Shown in pieces: positions 8,552-17,186 of a DNA stretch of 64,000 nucleotides (position 1 is the stretch's first letter; the number at the start of each line of letters is the position of its first letter). The stretch lies in assembly GCA_902363825.1 (NCBI GenBank), contig CABJBK010000001.1:1-64000 (forward strand), read 5' to 3'. A program made the translations under genes and the position numbers. This DNA comes from Lachnospiraceae bacterium. GTDB taxonomy: Bacteria > Bacillota > Clostridia > Lachnospirales > Lachnospiraceae. Under the pieces are notes generated by a model. That model did not search any database. It was not told the origin of the DNA and saw nothing but the letters and a program-made list of their open reading frames with translations.

Positions 8552-9526
8552 ATGTGTACAGCATCAACTTATAAAACAAAAGATTTTTATTTTGGAAGAA
8601 CACTGGATTATGAATTTTCATATGGAGATGAGGTGACGGTCACGCCTCGGAACTATCCGTTTCAGTTCCGGTATATGGGGGAGAAAAGCAGCCATTACGC
8701 GATCATAGGAATGGCGCATGTGGCGGGAGATTACCCGCTTTATTATGATGGGATCAACGAAAAGGGCGTTGGCATGGCAGGGCTTAACTTTGTCGGAAAC
8801 GCCGTATATCAGGAAGTCTCAGATAACAGGGAAAATGTGGCGCAGTATGAATTTATTCCATGGATACTGACGCAGTCCGCTTCGGTAAAGGAAGCGCGGG
8901 AATTACTGGGAAAAATGAACCTGGTCGGGACACCGTTTAACGAAAAACTGCCGAGTGCCGGGCTGCACTGGATCATTGCGGACAAAGACGAAGCGATCAC
9001 CGTGGAATGTATGGCGGACGGACTGCATATATACGACAATCCGGTCGGTGTGCTGACCAACAACCCGCCGTTTGAAACCCAGATGTTTCTGCTCAACAAC
9101 TACATGAATTTATCGGAAAAACAGCCGGAAAATCATTTTTCGGAGAAACTTCCGTTAAAGACTTACAGCCGCGGGATGGGTGCGCTCGGACTGCCGGGAG
9201 ATCTTTCTTCCGCATCCCGTTTCGCAAAAGTGGCATTTACCAAAATGCATGCGATCTCGGGGGAAGGTGAGGCAGAGAGCGTCAGCCAGTTTTTCCATAT
9301 CCTTGGCTCCGTAGACCAGCAGAGAGGATGCTGTGAAGTCGCGGAAGGAAAATATGAGATCACGCTTTACACCTCCTGCTGTAATGCAGACAGAGGGATC
9401 TATTATTACACGACCTACGACAACCATCAGATCACGGCGGTGGACATGCACCACGAAGATCTGGACGGAAGCAGTCTTTCCCGTTATCCGCTTGTGACAG
9501 GCGAACAGATCCGGTGGGTGAATTAA
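8552..9526 (+). CDS. bsh: Bile salt hydrolase / choloylglycine hydrolase family
   Basis: A 324-residue member of the linear amide C-N hydrolase family that deconjugates glycine- or taurine-linked bile acids, or penicillin V in close relatives. Starting at ATG 8552 makes Cys2 the nucleophile after Met removal, and gives AAAGGA a 9-nt spacing; the other ATG at 8546 lies only 3 nt from it and would bury the cysteine. Family residues are visible: Arg16 and Asp19 (GRTLDYE), the Asn in GLNFVGNAVY, Asn170/171 in LTNNPPF and Arg223 in SSASRFAKV. The segment GLPGDLSSASRF is strongly bile-salt-hydrolase-like. It appears monocistronic and convergent with bioB. Substrate preference cannot be read from sequence. 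Confidence 0.9.
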   Translation: MCTASTYKTKDFYFGRTLDYEFSYGDEVTVTPRNYPFQFRYMGEKSSHYAIIGMAHVAGDYPLYYDGINEKGVGMAGLNFVGNAVYQEVSDNRENVAQYEFIPWILTQSASVKEARELLGKMNLVGTPFNEKLPSAGLHWIIADKDEAITVECMADGLHIYDNPVGVLTNNPPFETQMFLLNNYMNLSEKQPENHFSEKLPLKTYSRGMGALGLPGDLSSASRFAKVAFTKMHAISGEGEAESVSQFFHILGSVDQQRGCCEVAEGKYEITLYTSCCNADRGIYYYTTYDNHQITAVDMHHEDLDGSSLSRYPLVTGEQIRWVN

Positions 9527-9555
9527 AAAAGGCACCTTAGAGACCGGGGAGCAGG

Positions 9556-10560
9556 TCAGTCCGATTCGATCTTATAGGTGAATCCGGCATCCGTGATCAT
9601 CTGTAACGTATCGGAGATGCCCTGCCCGTCCGCGGTCAGATAACCGGAGGCAAAGATGGAATTTACGACGGTGAGCAGTTCCTTTTCCCGCCCTTTAAAA
9701 TAGATCTCACGGCCGGCGGCGCAGCGGATATCCGCCTTTGGCACCATCAGTCTGGCGAGGCATAATACCTTTAAACAATAAGCAGGGGTGAGCGCGGAGG
9801 TATCCGTGCCTTCGAGTGGTGTGCCCGGGATCGGGATCAGAAAATTGATCGGCAGCGCTTCCGGATTGATCTCGCGGAGATCAAGTAACATATCAACAAC
9901 GTCTTCCCTGCTTTCCCCCATGCCGATGATGCCGCCGCTGCAGATCTCAAAGCCGAGTCTCTGCAGCATATGGATATTTTCCACACGCTGTTCATAGGTG
10001 TGGGTGGTGCAGATATTCGGATAATAGGAACGGCTGCTGTTCAAATTATGGTTGATGCGGTCGAGTCCGGCTTCTTTTAACATCCGTGCCTGTTTTTCGG
10101 TCAGAAAACCGATCGAGCAGCACAGATGTGTCCCTTCCGCTTTCATGACGCGGATGCGTTCTGCGAGTTTTTCAATCTCCTCATCAGAAAATTTCATACC
10201 GCTTAATCCCATACAGTGCATGGAAAGATGATTGTCATGCACAAAAGAATTGTCCTGATAGAGTTTATCCTCCGCAACCCATCTGTAAGTCTCGATGTCT
10301 GCGGAAGAACGACATGACTGGGCGCAGTAGGCGCAATTCTGGGAACAGTTTCCGCTTCTTACATTGGTCAGAAGATGGATGCCGACCCGGTCGCCCTTAT
10401 ATTTTTTTCGCAGTGCTCCGGCGCGCAGGAGAAGCTCATCTACCCGGTCATCCGGCAGATTGATGAGTGCAACCGCCTCATCGCGGGAGAGAGCCGGTTC
10501 GTCTCCGATGGAGAAAAAAAGCTCATTTGCAGGTTCGTTCGACTGAATTTCAGATAACAT
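9556..10560 (-). CDS. bioB: Biotin synthase
   Basis: A 334-residue radical SAM enzyme that inserts sulfur into dethiobiotin. The CX3CX2C cluster motif is at Cys72, Cys76 and Cys79 (CSQNCAYC). BioB-specific features follow: HNLNSSRSYYPNI, ICSGGIIGMGES (a 2Fe-2S ligand cysteine) and IRCAAGRE, whose arginine is the unusual 2Fe-2S ligand. No other biotin gene is present, so it probably serves an imported precursor. Upstream (high-coordinate side) are two same-orientation GTCAAC motifs at about 10590 and 10618; the second forms a TTGACA-like -35 on the minus strand. They are not the usual inverted BirA operator. The gene is divergent from the TetR gene. Confidence 0.92.
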   Translation of the reverse strand: MLSEIQSNEPANELFFSIGDEPALSRDEAVALINLPDDRVDELLLRAGALRKKYKGDRVGIHLLTNVRSGNCSQNCAYCAQSCRSSADIETYRWVAEDKLYQDNSFVHDNHLSMHCMGLSGMKFSDEEIEKLAERIRVMKAEGTHLCCSIGFLTEKQARMLKEAGLDRINHNLNSSRSYYPNICTTHTYEQRVENIHMLQRLGFEICSGGIIGMGESREDVVDMLLDLREINPEALPINFLIPIPGTPLEGTDTSALTPAYCLKVLCLARLMVPKADIRCAAGREIYFKGREKELLTVVNSIFASGYLTADGQGISDTLQMITDAGFTYKIESD

Positions 10561-10702
10561 AGTAATACCTTCCTTAGTAAAAATGATAAGTCAACACTAG
10601 CATACCTGAGAAATATTGTCAACTTTTGCAAAGAGACGAGTTTACAATAAAAGTGCAGGTCTTTTTGTTAAAAAATTTAGAAAAAGTTTCGAAAAAGTTA
10701 AT

Positions 10703-10731
10703 TTGCGGTCGGAAGGGGAAACGGTTACAAT
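10703..10731 (+). promoter_or_regulatory. Promoter of the TetR-family gene
   Basis: TTGCGG (10703-10708), a 17-bp spacer and TACAAT (10726-10731), about 40 bp before the ATG at 10773, which has a GGAGGAGA ribosome site. Confidence 0.7.
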
Positions 10732-10772
10732 AAAAGCAGAGTATCAGAAAACTTGATTTCGGAGGAGACAAG

Positions 10773-11339
10773 ATGGCGGGTAGTACCAAGTATGCGTTGG
10801 AAGATGCACTAAAGAAGCTGCTTCTGCAAAAGCCGATCGACAAGATCACGATCAATGATCTGACCGAGGAGTGCGGGATCAGCCGCATGACCTTTTATTA
10901 TCATTTCAAGGATATTTATGATCTTGTGGAGTGGGTGTGCATCGAGGATGGAAAGCGGGCACTGCAGGATAAGAAGACATACGACACCTGGCAGGAGGGA
11001 ATGGGACAGATCTTCGAGGCTGTTCTGGAAAACCGTCCGTTTATCATGAACGTGTACCATTCCATCAGCAAGGACAAGATCGAGAGCTATCTGTATAAGC
11101 TGACATATCAGCTGATCGCGGATGTGGTCGGGGAAAAATGTGCGGGGATGGAGCTCGCGGAGGAGGATAAGCGTTTTATCGCCGAGTTCTACAAATACGG
11201 CTTTGTCGGCACGATGTTGGATTGGATCGAGCGGGGCATGAAGGATGATTACAGAGTGATCGTGAAGCGCCTGGGAATTACACTGTACGGGAATATTGCC
11301 AATTCCATTCACAACTTCGAACAGATCAGGGAGCATTGA
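10773..11339 (+). CDS. TetR/AcrR-family regulator, likely of oleate hydratase
   Basis: A 188-residue protein. The N-terminal TetR helix-turn-helix covers residues 1-60 (ALEDALKKLLLQKPIDKITINDLTEECGISRMTFYYHFKDIYDLVEW). The C-terminal domain resembles the TetR_C_33/DhaS-type ligand domain (NRPFIMNVYHSISKDKIESYLYKL, FYKYGFVGTMLDWIERGMKDD). It ends 18 bp before a perfect 21-bp palindrome that precedes the oleate hydratase gene. TetR regulators next to oleate hydratases are common in gut Firmicutes, and a fatty acid is a plausible inducer, which is inference. A good promoter precedes it. Confidence 0.87.
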   Translation: MAGSTKYALEDALKKLLLQKPIDKITINDLTEECGISRMTFYYHFKDIYDLVEWVCIEDGKRALQDKKTYDTWQEGMGQIFEAVLENRPFIMNVYHSISKDKIESYLYKLTYQLIADVVGEKCAGMELAEEDKRFIAEFYKYGFVGTMLDWIERGMKDDYRVIVKRLGITLYGNIANSIHNFEQIREH

Positions 11340-11357
11340 GTTTATCAATGGCAGAAG

Positions 11358-11378
11358 AATGATAAAAATTTTATCATT
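11358..11378. promoter_or_regulatory. Perfect palindrome, candidate TetR operator
   Basis: Ten-base arms AATGATAAAA and TTTTATCATT surround one central A. A related half-site, AATTATCATAAAA, follows at about 11399-11411, beside TTGTAA (11389), a possible -35. An AT-rich stem with no T-run after it argues for an operator and not a terminator. Confidence 0.6.
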
Positions 11379-11478
11379 TCAGACCGGTTGTAAGTGGTAA
11401 TTATCATAAAATGGGGTAAGATAAAAACAGAAAGCAGCGGATGATGACGCATCCGACAGTTGGAAAGGTGGTTTTCAT

Positions 11479-13458
11479 ATGTCAGGTAAGAAACAGATCG
11501 GACTTGGGATCGCAGCGCTTGCAGCAGGCGCGGGAATTGCAGCAGTAGCGGCGCAGGGGCGGAAAACTTCTGCCGTATCCAGAGAGGCAAAAAAGAAAAA
11601 CGAGAAAGAGGAGCGGTCAGAATATCGCAACACCGAGCGTGGAAAATACGAAAAAAACAGCAAGGGAATTTACTATACAAACGGCAATTATGAGGCGTTT
11701 GCACGGCCGAAGAAGCCGGAAGGCGTCGATGAAAAGAGCGCATACATTGTAGGAAGCGGACTGGCATCCCTTGCGGCGGCATGCTTCCTTGTGCGTGACG
11801 GTCAGATGAAAGGTTCCAATATCCATATTTTAGAGGCAATGGATGTGGCAGGCGGCGCCTGCGACGGTATCTTTGATCCGACGAGAGGTTATGTGATGCG
11901 CGGCGGACGTGAGATGGAGAATCATTTTGAGTGTCTGTGGGATCTGTTCCGCAGCATTCCGTCCCTGGAAGTGCCGGGCGCGTCGGTTTTGGATGAGTAT
12001 TACTGGTTAAACAAAGAAGATCCGAACTATTCGCTGTGCCGTGCTACCGAGGAACGCGGAAAAGACGCGCATACGGACGGCAAGTTCAATTTAAGCCAGA
12101 AGGGATGCATGGAGATCATGAAACTGTTCTTTACGAAGGACGAGGATCTCTACGACAAAAAGATCGAGGATGTATTTGATGAGGAAGTGTTTGATTCCAC
12201 ATTCTGGCTGTACTGGAGAACGATGTTTGCGTTTGAGAACTGGCACAGCGCGCTTGAGATGAAACTGTATTTCCAGAGATTTATCCATCATATTGCGGGA
12301 CTGCCGGATTTCAGCGCACTGAAATTTACCAAGTACAATCAGTATGAGTCGCTGATCCTTCCGATGCAGAAGTATCTGGAGGATGTGGGCGTTGACTTCC
12401 AGTTCAATACCGAAGTTACCAATGTCATTTTTGAGATCAAAAACGGACGCAAGGTTGCAAAAGCGATCGACTGCAAGGTAAAAGGCGTGGAACAGGGCAT
12501 TGTTCTGACGGAAAATGATCTGGTATTTGTCACAAACGGAAGCTGTACCGAGGGCACGATCTACGGAGATCAGAATCATGCGCCGAATGGCGATGCCGAG
12601 GTGAGAACGAGCGGATGCTGGAGCCTCTGGAAGAATATCGCAAAGCAGGATCCGGCGTTTGGCCATCCGGAAAAATTCTGCTCGGATGTGGCAAAGACAA
12701 ACTGGGAATCCGCAACGGTGACGACCCTGGATGACAAGATCATTCCTTATATCACAAAGATCTGCAAACGTGATCCGAGAAGCGGAAAGGTCGTAACCGG
12801 TGGAATCGTAAGCTGCAGGGATTCGAGCTGGCTGCTCAGCTGGACGATCAACCGTCAGGGACAGTTCAAGGATCAGGACAAAGAAAAAGTATGCGTATGG
12901 GTATACGGTCTGTTTACGGATGTTCCGGGCGATTATGTGAAGAAACCGATGAAAGAGTGTACCGGTAAGGAGATCACCGAGGAGTGGCTGTATCACCTCG
13001 GGGTACCGGCAGAGGAGATCCCGGAACTTGCGGAGCACAGTGCGGTCTGCGTTCCTACGATGATGCCTTATATCACGGCATTCTTCATGCCGAGAACCAA
13101 AGGTGACCGCCCGGATGTGATCCCGGATGGATGCGTGAACTTCGCGTTCCTCGGTCAGTTTACCGAGACACCGCGTGATACGGTATTCACGACGGAATAT
13201 TCCGTGCGTACCGCGATGGAGGCGGTTTACGGACTGCTCGGTGTGGATCGTGGTGTTCCGGAGGTATGGGGCAGTGTATACGATGTCAGGGAACTGCTCG
13301 ACAGCAGTGTGAAACTGATGGATGGCAAATCCCCACTTGAGATCGAGCTGCCGGGACCGCTCAATCTGATCAAAAAACCGCTGTTACGCAAGATTCAGGG
13401 AACCGTGATCGAGAAAGTACTGCGCGACCATGATGTGATCAAGGACGGAATGCTCTAA
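11479..13458 (+). CDS. ohyA: Oleate hydratase with an N-terminal membrane anchor
   Basis: A 659-residue FAD enzyme that adds water to the cis-9 double bond of oleate or linoleate to give 10-hydroxy fatty acids, a detoxification step in gut bacteria. Family marks: FAD motif [14 protein letters not shown] (GSGLAS, residues 92-97), [17 protein letters not shown] (RGGREMENH, 141-149, with the catalytic Glu), [38 protein letters not shown] and [18 protein letters not shown]. Most family members are about 570-590 residues. This one has about 65 extra: a glycine/alanine-rich hydrophobic segment (8-26) and a charged linker (27-60), suggesting membrane anchoring close to the fatty acid substrate. Start ATG 11479 follows GGAAAGGTGG. 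It is probably controlled by the adjacent TetR protein. Confidence 0.92.
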   Translation: MSGKKQIGLGIAALAAGAGIAAVAAQGRKTSAVSREAKKKNEKEERSEYRNTERGKYEKNSKGIYYTNGNYEAFARPKKPEGVDEKSAYIVGSGLASLAAACFLVRDGQMKGSNIHILEAMDVAGGACDGIFDPTRGYVMRGGREMENHFECLWDLFRSIPSLEVPGASVLDEYYWLNKEDPNYSLCRATEERGKDAHTDGKFNLSQKGCMEIMKLFFTKDEDLYDKKIEDVFDEEVFDSTFWLYWRTMFAFENWHSALEMKLYFQRFIHHIAGLPDFSALKFTKYNQYESLILPMQKYLEDVGVDFQFNTEVTNVIFEIKNGRKVAKAIDCKVKGVEQGIVLTENDLVFVTNGSCTEGTIYGDQNHAPNGDAEVRTSGCWSLWKNIAKQDPAFGHPEKFCSDVAKTNWESATVTTLDDKIIPYITKICKRDPRSGKVVTGGIVSCRDSSWLLSWTINRQGQFKDQDKEKVCVWVYGLFTDVPGDYVKKPMKECTGKEITEEWLYHLGVPAEEIPELAEHSAVCVPTMMPYITAFFMPRTKGDRPDVIPDGCVNFAFLGQFTETPRDTVFTTEYSVRTAMEAVYGLLGVDRGVPEVWGSVYDVRELLDSSVKLMDGKSPLEIELPGPLNLIKKPLLRKIQGTVIEKVLRDHDVIKDGML

Positions 13459-13475
13459 ATCGCGGGAAGATTTCC

Positions 13476-13504
13476 TTGCAACATCCAAAAAATAAGTGTA
13501 TAAT
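13476..13504 (+). promoter_or_regulatory. Promoter of the serS T-box leader
   Basis: TTGCAA (13476-13481), a 17-bp spacer and a perfect TATAAT (13499-13504). Confidence 0.85.
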
Positions 13505-13511
13505 ACACATG

Positions 13512-13757
13512 ATATCAAAAATTGATGTTAATGGAAGCTGCGGTTTGTAGACATTTCAGAGAGTCGGTGGCCGGTGAGAACCGATATGGCAAAGAACCTT
13601 TCCACTTCCGGAGTCAGCAGGGAAACCTGCGGGTTCGTAGTCCTTATCCTACGTCAGAGAGGTCATAGCAATATGGCAATTTGGGTGGCAACGCGGAAAA
13701 TTTACCTTCCGTCCCAGATACAGGAGATTCCTGTACGGGACGGGAGGTTTTTTATTT
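13512..13757 (+). ncRNA. Serine T-box riboswitch with terminator
   Basis: A T-box leader sensing uncharged tRNA-Ser. Stem I closes with GGAAG (13533-13537) and CTTCC (13605-13609); the specifier codon is TCC (serine) at 13601-13603, followed by the usual A. The AGAGAG motif and the distal loop with GGTGAGAACC follow. The T-box sequence GGTGGCAACGCGG is at 13684-13696. The terminator pairs ACCTTCCGTCCC (13704-13715) with GGGACGGGAGGT (13737-13748) and runs into a T-tract. When uncharged tRNA binds, the antiterminator forms and serS is transcribed. Confidence 0.94.
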
Positions 13758-13774
13758 TAGGAGGAAAAAACAGC

Positions 13775-15067
13775 ATGATTGATTTGAAGTTTTTAAGAGA
13801 GAATCCGGAAATTGTAAAACAGAACATCAAAAACAAATTCCAGGACAAGAAATTACCGTTGGTGGACGAAGTGATCGCCCTTGACGAAGAAGCGAGAGCT
13901 GCAAAGCAGGAAGCAGATGATCTGCGCGCGAGCAGAAACAAGCTTTCCAAACAGATCGGCGCACTGATGGGACAGGGCAAAAAAGACGAAGCGGAAGCAG
14001 TCAAAGCCCAGGTAAACGCGAATGCGGCACGTCTTGCGGAGCTTGAAGCAAAAGAAAAAGAACTGCAGGAAAAGATCACCAAAGATATGATGGTCATCCC
14101 GAATATCATTGACCCGAGCGTTCCGATCGGAAAAGACGACAGCTGCAACGTTGAGATCGAGAAATTCGGTGAGCCGGTCGTACCGGATTTTGAAGTTCCG
14201 TATCATACGGAGATCATGGAGAGCTTCCACGGCATCGATCTTGACGCTGCCGGAAAAGTAGCCGGAAACGGATTCTACTATCTGATGGGAGACATTGCGA
14301 GACTGCATTCCGCGATCCTTACCTATGCGAGAGACTTTATGATCGACCGTGGCTTTACTTACTGCATTCCGCCATTTATGATCCGCAGCAATGTGGTGAC
14401 CGGCGTTATGAGTTTTGATGAAATGGATGCCATGATGTACAAGATCGAGGGCGAGGATCTTTACCTGATCGGAACTTCCGAGCATTCCATGATCGGTAAA
14501 TTCATCGATACGATCCAGGACGAGGACAAGCTGCCGTATACACTGACCAGTTATTCTCCGTGCTTCCGTAAGGAAAAGGGTGCGCACGGTATTGAAGAGC
14601 GTGGTGTTTACCGTATCCACCAGTTTGAGAAGCAGGAAATGATCGTTGTCTGCAAACCGGAAGAGTCCAAAATGTGGTATGACAAACTCTGGCAGAACAC
14701 CGTAGATCTGTTCCGCAGCATGGATATCCCGGTTCGTACCCTGGAATGTTGCTCCGGAGATCTTGCGGATCTGAAAGTAAAATCCTGTGATGTGGAGGCG
14801 TGGTCACCGAGACAGAAGAAATACTTCGAGGTCGGAAGCTGCTCAAATCTTGGAGACGCGCAGGCAAGAAGATTAAAGATCCGTGTCAAAGGAAAAGACG
14901 GAAACAAATATTTTGCGAATACCTTAAATAATACCGTTGTTGCTCCGCCGAGAATGCTGATCGCGTTCCTGGAGAACAACTTAAACGCAGACGGAAGCGT
15001 AAGCATTCCGAAGGTACTGCAGCCATATATGGGCGGCAAGGAAAAACTGGTTCCGGACCAGAAATAA
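13775..15067 (+). CDS. serS: Seryl-tRNA synthetase
   Basis: A 430-residue class II synthetase that charges tRNA-Ser. ATG 13775 (MIDLKFLRENPEIVKQNIKNK) follows TTTAGGAGGAAAAAACAGC; longer upstream starts would lie inside the T-box RNA. Residues 1-105 form the tRNA-binding antiparallel coiled coil (LDEEARAAKQEADDLRASRN onward). Class II motif 2 is FRKEKGAHGIEERGVYRIHQFEKQEM. Motif 3 reads TLNNTVVAPPRMLIAFLENN; the final helix has PPRMLIAF where most family members have GRTLVAI. This variant occurs in clostridial SerRS. Serine site: TSEH. It is preceded by a cognate serine T-box and followed by a terminator. Confidence 0.95.
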   Translation: MIDLKFLRENPEIVKQNIKNKFQDKKLPLVDEVIALDEEARAAKQEADDLRASRNKLSKQIGALMGQGKKDEAEAVKAQVNANAARLAELEAKEKELQEKITKDMMVIPNIIDPSVPIGKDDSCNVEIEKFGEPVVPDFEVPYHTEIMESFHGIDLDAAGKVAGNGFYYLMGDIARLHSAILTYARDFMIDRGFTYCIPPFMIRSNVVTGVMSFDEMDAMMYKIEGEDLYLIGTSEHSMIGKFIDTIQDEDKLPYTLTSYSPCFRKEKGAHGIEERGVYRIHQFEKQEMIVVCKPEESKMWYDKLWQNTVDLFRSMDIPVRTLECCSGDLADLKVKSCDVEAWSPRQKKYFEVGSCSNLGDAQARRLKIRVKGKDGNKYFANTLNNTVVAPPRMLIAFLENNLNADGSVSIPKVLQPYMGGKEKLVPDQK

Positions 15068-15081
15068 TTACGAAAGAAAAA

Positions 15082-15118
15082 GGTGACATCAGGGAAGTAC
15101 CCGGATGTCATCTTTTTA
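15082..15118. terminator. Bidirectional terminator between serS and the minus-strand gene
   Basis: GGTGACATC (15082-15090) pairs with GGATGTCATC (about 15102-15111), followed by TTTTTAAATT on the + strand. The minus strand also has a T-rich tail (TTTTTCTTTC), so it may serve both convergent genes. Confidence 0.75.
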
Positions 15119-15126
15119 AATTATAA

Positions 15127-15834
15127 TTATATAGAACAGTCAATGGCAGACCCGGACACACCGGAGATGCCGGAAACAGCGGCCGCGGCATCTGCACTGG
15201 AAACCGCAGAACCAGAGGTGGCTGCTGCGGCATCGCCGGAAGATGGAGTTTCCCCTGCGTTTATTGCCGCGTTGATTGCGGCTGCCTGTGCGGCGGCTTC
15301 CTCCCTGGTCTTTAGATTATCAAAGGAGTACTGGGAAAGCGGCGTGCTGTCGTCCACATATTCATCCATATGACGCCTGCGGTGATCGGAGACCGGAATG
15401 CTGTTCGCGATGGCTACCTGCTCCTGCGCCTTTCGCACACGCCTCTTTTTGGCGAGCTTGGAAGCTGTGTTTTTCGCGCGCTTTAAGTTCTTTGCGGCGA
15501 GTTCCGTCCGGGCTTCCTTTTCCAGCTGCTTTTCCCTGCGCAGTTTCGCGGATTTTAACGTCCCCTGTTTTTCGATGGACTTGGCGATCTTTTTCGCCTT
15601 CTGGATCTCGGAAGAACTGGAAGAACTCTGTTTTACAGATTTTGCGTCAGCCTGTGCCGCGGCGATGACAGCGGATACCTGGGACGGTGTGCGCGCTGAG
15701 GCGAGCCGCATCAGATAGCCGGTCTCACTCATACTGCGGTGTACGCTAAAAGACAGGGACTGGCGTTTGGTTTTCTTTGAACCTCCAAAGAAGGAGGAAC
15801 TGCGTGAAAAAGAACCGGAAATACTCGTGTGCAT
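15127..15834 (-). CDS. Uncharacterised Ser/Lys/Ala-rich protein
   Basis: A 235-residue protein I do not recognise. ATG 15834 (MHTSISGSFSRSSSFFGGSKK) has a clear AAAGGAG site. It has three low-complexity parts: a serine/phenylalanine-rich N-terminus (1-30), a long basic coiled coil (about 75-155, with KAKKIAKSIEKQGTLKSAKLRREKQ and LKRAKNTASKLAKKRRVRKAQ written here as separate pieces), and an alanine/serine-rich tail with AAAAVSGISG. No signal peptide or membrane segment is seen. The basic coiled coil could bind nucleic acid or a polyanionic envelope polymer. It is alone on the minus strand, convergent with serS. It is likely lineage-specific; a function should not be assigned. Confidence 0.65.
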   Translation of the reverse strand: MHTSISGSFSRSSSFFGGSKKTKRQSLSFSVHRSMSETGYLMRLASARTPSQVSAVIAAAQADAKSVKQSSSSSSEIQKAKKIAKSIEKQGTLKSAKLRREKQLEKEARTELAAKNLKRAKNTASKLAKKRRVRKAQEQVAIANSIPVSDHRRRHMDEYVDDSTPLSQYSFDNLKTREEAAAQAAAINAAINAGETPSSGDAAAATSGSAVSSADAAAAVSGISGVSGSAIDCSI

Positions 15835-16132
15835 GATCGGATACTCCTTTCTGCGAAAATCTATCGATAGCACATGCCCATACAAAATAGACATGGCAGT
15901 CATTTATATAATATATCGTCAAAGCAGGGGGAGAACTTAACCATTTGGCACACGTATAGAAAATGTTCGGTCATTTCAACGGGATTTCGTTCTGGTTTGC
16001 GCTTGAAAATTAAACAAATCGGAAAGAATGATAAAAAAGAATTTAAAAATCATGAAAAAATGACGGGGAAATTGAAATATGATTGTGCAAAACAACCAAA
16101 AAAACAGCACCGTTTTTGGAAGAAAGCGGGAA

Positions 16133-16161
16133 TTGACATTCCGGGTAGATTTCAGTAGAAT
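16133..16161 (+). promoter_or_regulatory. Promoter of the ATP synthase operon
   Basis: Perfect -35 TTGACA (16133-16138), a 17-bp spacer and TAGAAT (16156-16161). Between the start of the preceding minus-strand gene (15834) and this promoter I see about 300 bp of AT-rich DNA with no supportable gene. Confidence 0.85.
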
Positions 16162-16235
16162 ACATTCGGCATTAAGAAATGCTATATTAAATAAGAAAGG
16201 AAGGGGTAAATACGGAGAATCTGTCAAAAGCACTG

Positions 16236-16898
16236 ATGGAAGAATTAAACTGTGAGACGGCGTTCACGATTCCCATATTTGGTGGGATACCGGTTGCTGA
16301 ATCCGTCGTTGTCACCTGGTTTATCATGGCAGTGCTGGTCATAGGTTCGATATTGCTGGTGCGCGGACTGCGGGTGGAAAACCCAGGTAAGAGGCAGCTG
16401 GCACTCGAAACGGTAATCGGAACGATCTATGACTTCTTTTACGATCTTCTCGGAGAAGAGGGCAAGTGTTATATCCCGTATCTGATGACGGTCGCTTTTT
16501 ACATCGCGCTGTCAAACATGATCGGACTGCTCGGAATGAAATCTCCGACGAAAGATGTGGGCGTCACCGGTGCCCTGGCACTGATGAGCATAATTCTGAT
16601 CGAATTTTCAGGTATCCGGAAGAAGGGACCGAAGAAATTCCTGAAGAGTTTTGCGGAACCGGTTCCAGTCATGCTCCCAATGAACATACTGGAAATTTTC
16701 ATTCGTCCATTGTCACTGTGTATGCGTCTCTTTGGTAATATCCTTGGCGCATTCGTAATCATGGAACTTATTAAAATCGTCGCACCGCTTTTGGTGCCGA
16801 TCCCATTCAGCTTCTATTTTGATATTTTTGACGGGCTGATTCAGGCATATGTATTTGTCTTTTTAACATCTTTATTTATTAAAGATACTATGGAATAA
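16236..16898 (+). CDS. atpB: ATP synthase F0 subunit a
   Basis: Subunit a forms the ion half-channels beside the c-ring. About 220 residues with five or six membrane segments. The essential arginine is in RPLSLCMRLFGNILGAFVIME, and the C-terminal helix reads LIQAYVFVFLTSLFIKD. The start is uncertain. ATG 16236 has no ribosome site at a normal distance: AGGAAGGGG (16198-16206) lies 29 nt upstream. An in-frame ACG at 16212 is 5 nt from that site and would add TENLSKAL, which looks like a natural N-terminus. There may be a non-AUG start, or ATG may have mutated to ACG. First gene of atpBEFHAGDC; atpI is not seen. Confidence 0.92.
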   Translation: MEELNCETAFTIPIFGGIPVAESVVVTWFIMAVLVIGSILLVRGLRVENPGKRQLALETVIGTIYDFFYDLLGEEGKCYIPYLMTVAFYIALSNMIGLLGMKSPTKDVGVTGALALMSIILIEFSGIRKKGPKKFLKSFAEPVPVMLPMNILEIFIRPLSLCMRLFGNILGAFVIMELIKIVAPLLVPIPFSFYFDIFDGLIQAYVFVFLTSLFIKDTME

Positions 16899-16937
16899 AA
16901 AAATTAAAACAAGAAAAAGAAAAGGAGTTGTTTCATT

Positions 16938-17162
16938 ATGACATCATTAATCGCAATCGGAGCAGGTTTAGCAGCATTAACAGGTATTGGCGCAGGTATT
17001 GGTATCGGTCTTGCAACATCTAAGGCAGTAGACGCGATCGCAAGACAGCCGGAAGCAGAAAGCAAGATCACAAAAGCATTACTGCTTGGTTGTGCCCTGG
17101 CAGAAGGTACTGCAATCTTCGGTATGGTTGTTGCCATCTTAATCATCTTATTCCTGGGTTAA
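16938..17162 (+). CDS. atpE: ATP synthase F0 subunit c
   Basis: A 74-residue proteolipid of two hairpin helices joined by the polar loop ARQPEAESK (35-43), which contacts the rotor. The ion-binding carboxylate is Glu56 in GCALAEGTAIFG. The residues that bind sodium in Ilyobacter-type rings are absent: the position of Gln32 is Ile23 (GIGIG) and that of Ser66 is Gly57. By comparison with those rings this points to a proton-driven enzyme, as an inference. Strong AAGGAG site before ATG 16938. Confidence 0.95.
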   Translation: MTSLIAIGAGLAALTGIGAGIGIGLATSKAVDAIARQPEAESKITKALLLGCALAEGTAIFGMVVAILIILFLG

Positions 17163-17186
17163 TCCAAAGAAAGGACTTGGTAGAGA

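Noticed and set aside
10585-10625. BirA operator at bioB
   Set aside because: The two GTCAAC motifs are direct, not inverted, repeats, unlike the usual BirA site.
12091-13038. A 315-codon frame antisense to oleate hydratase
   Set aside because: It is a shadow of the codon bias of the sense gene; there is no ribosome site or recognisable protein.
13574-13774. An N-terminal extension of SerRS
   Set aside because: The open frame upstream of ATG 13775 runs through the T-box RNA, and SerRS proteins begin at MIDLKFLR.
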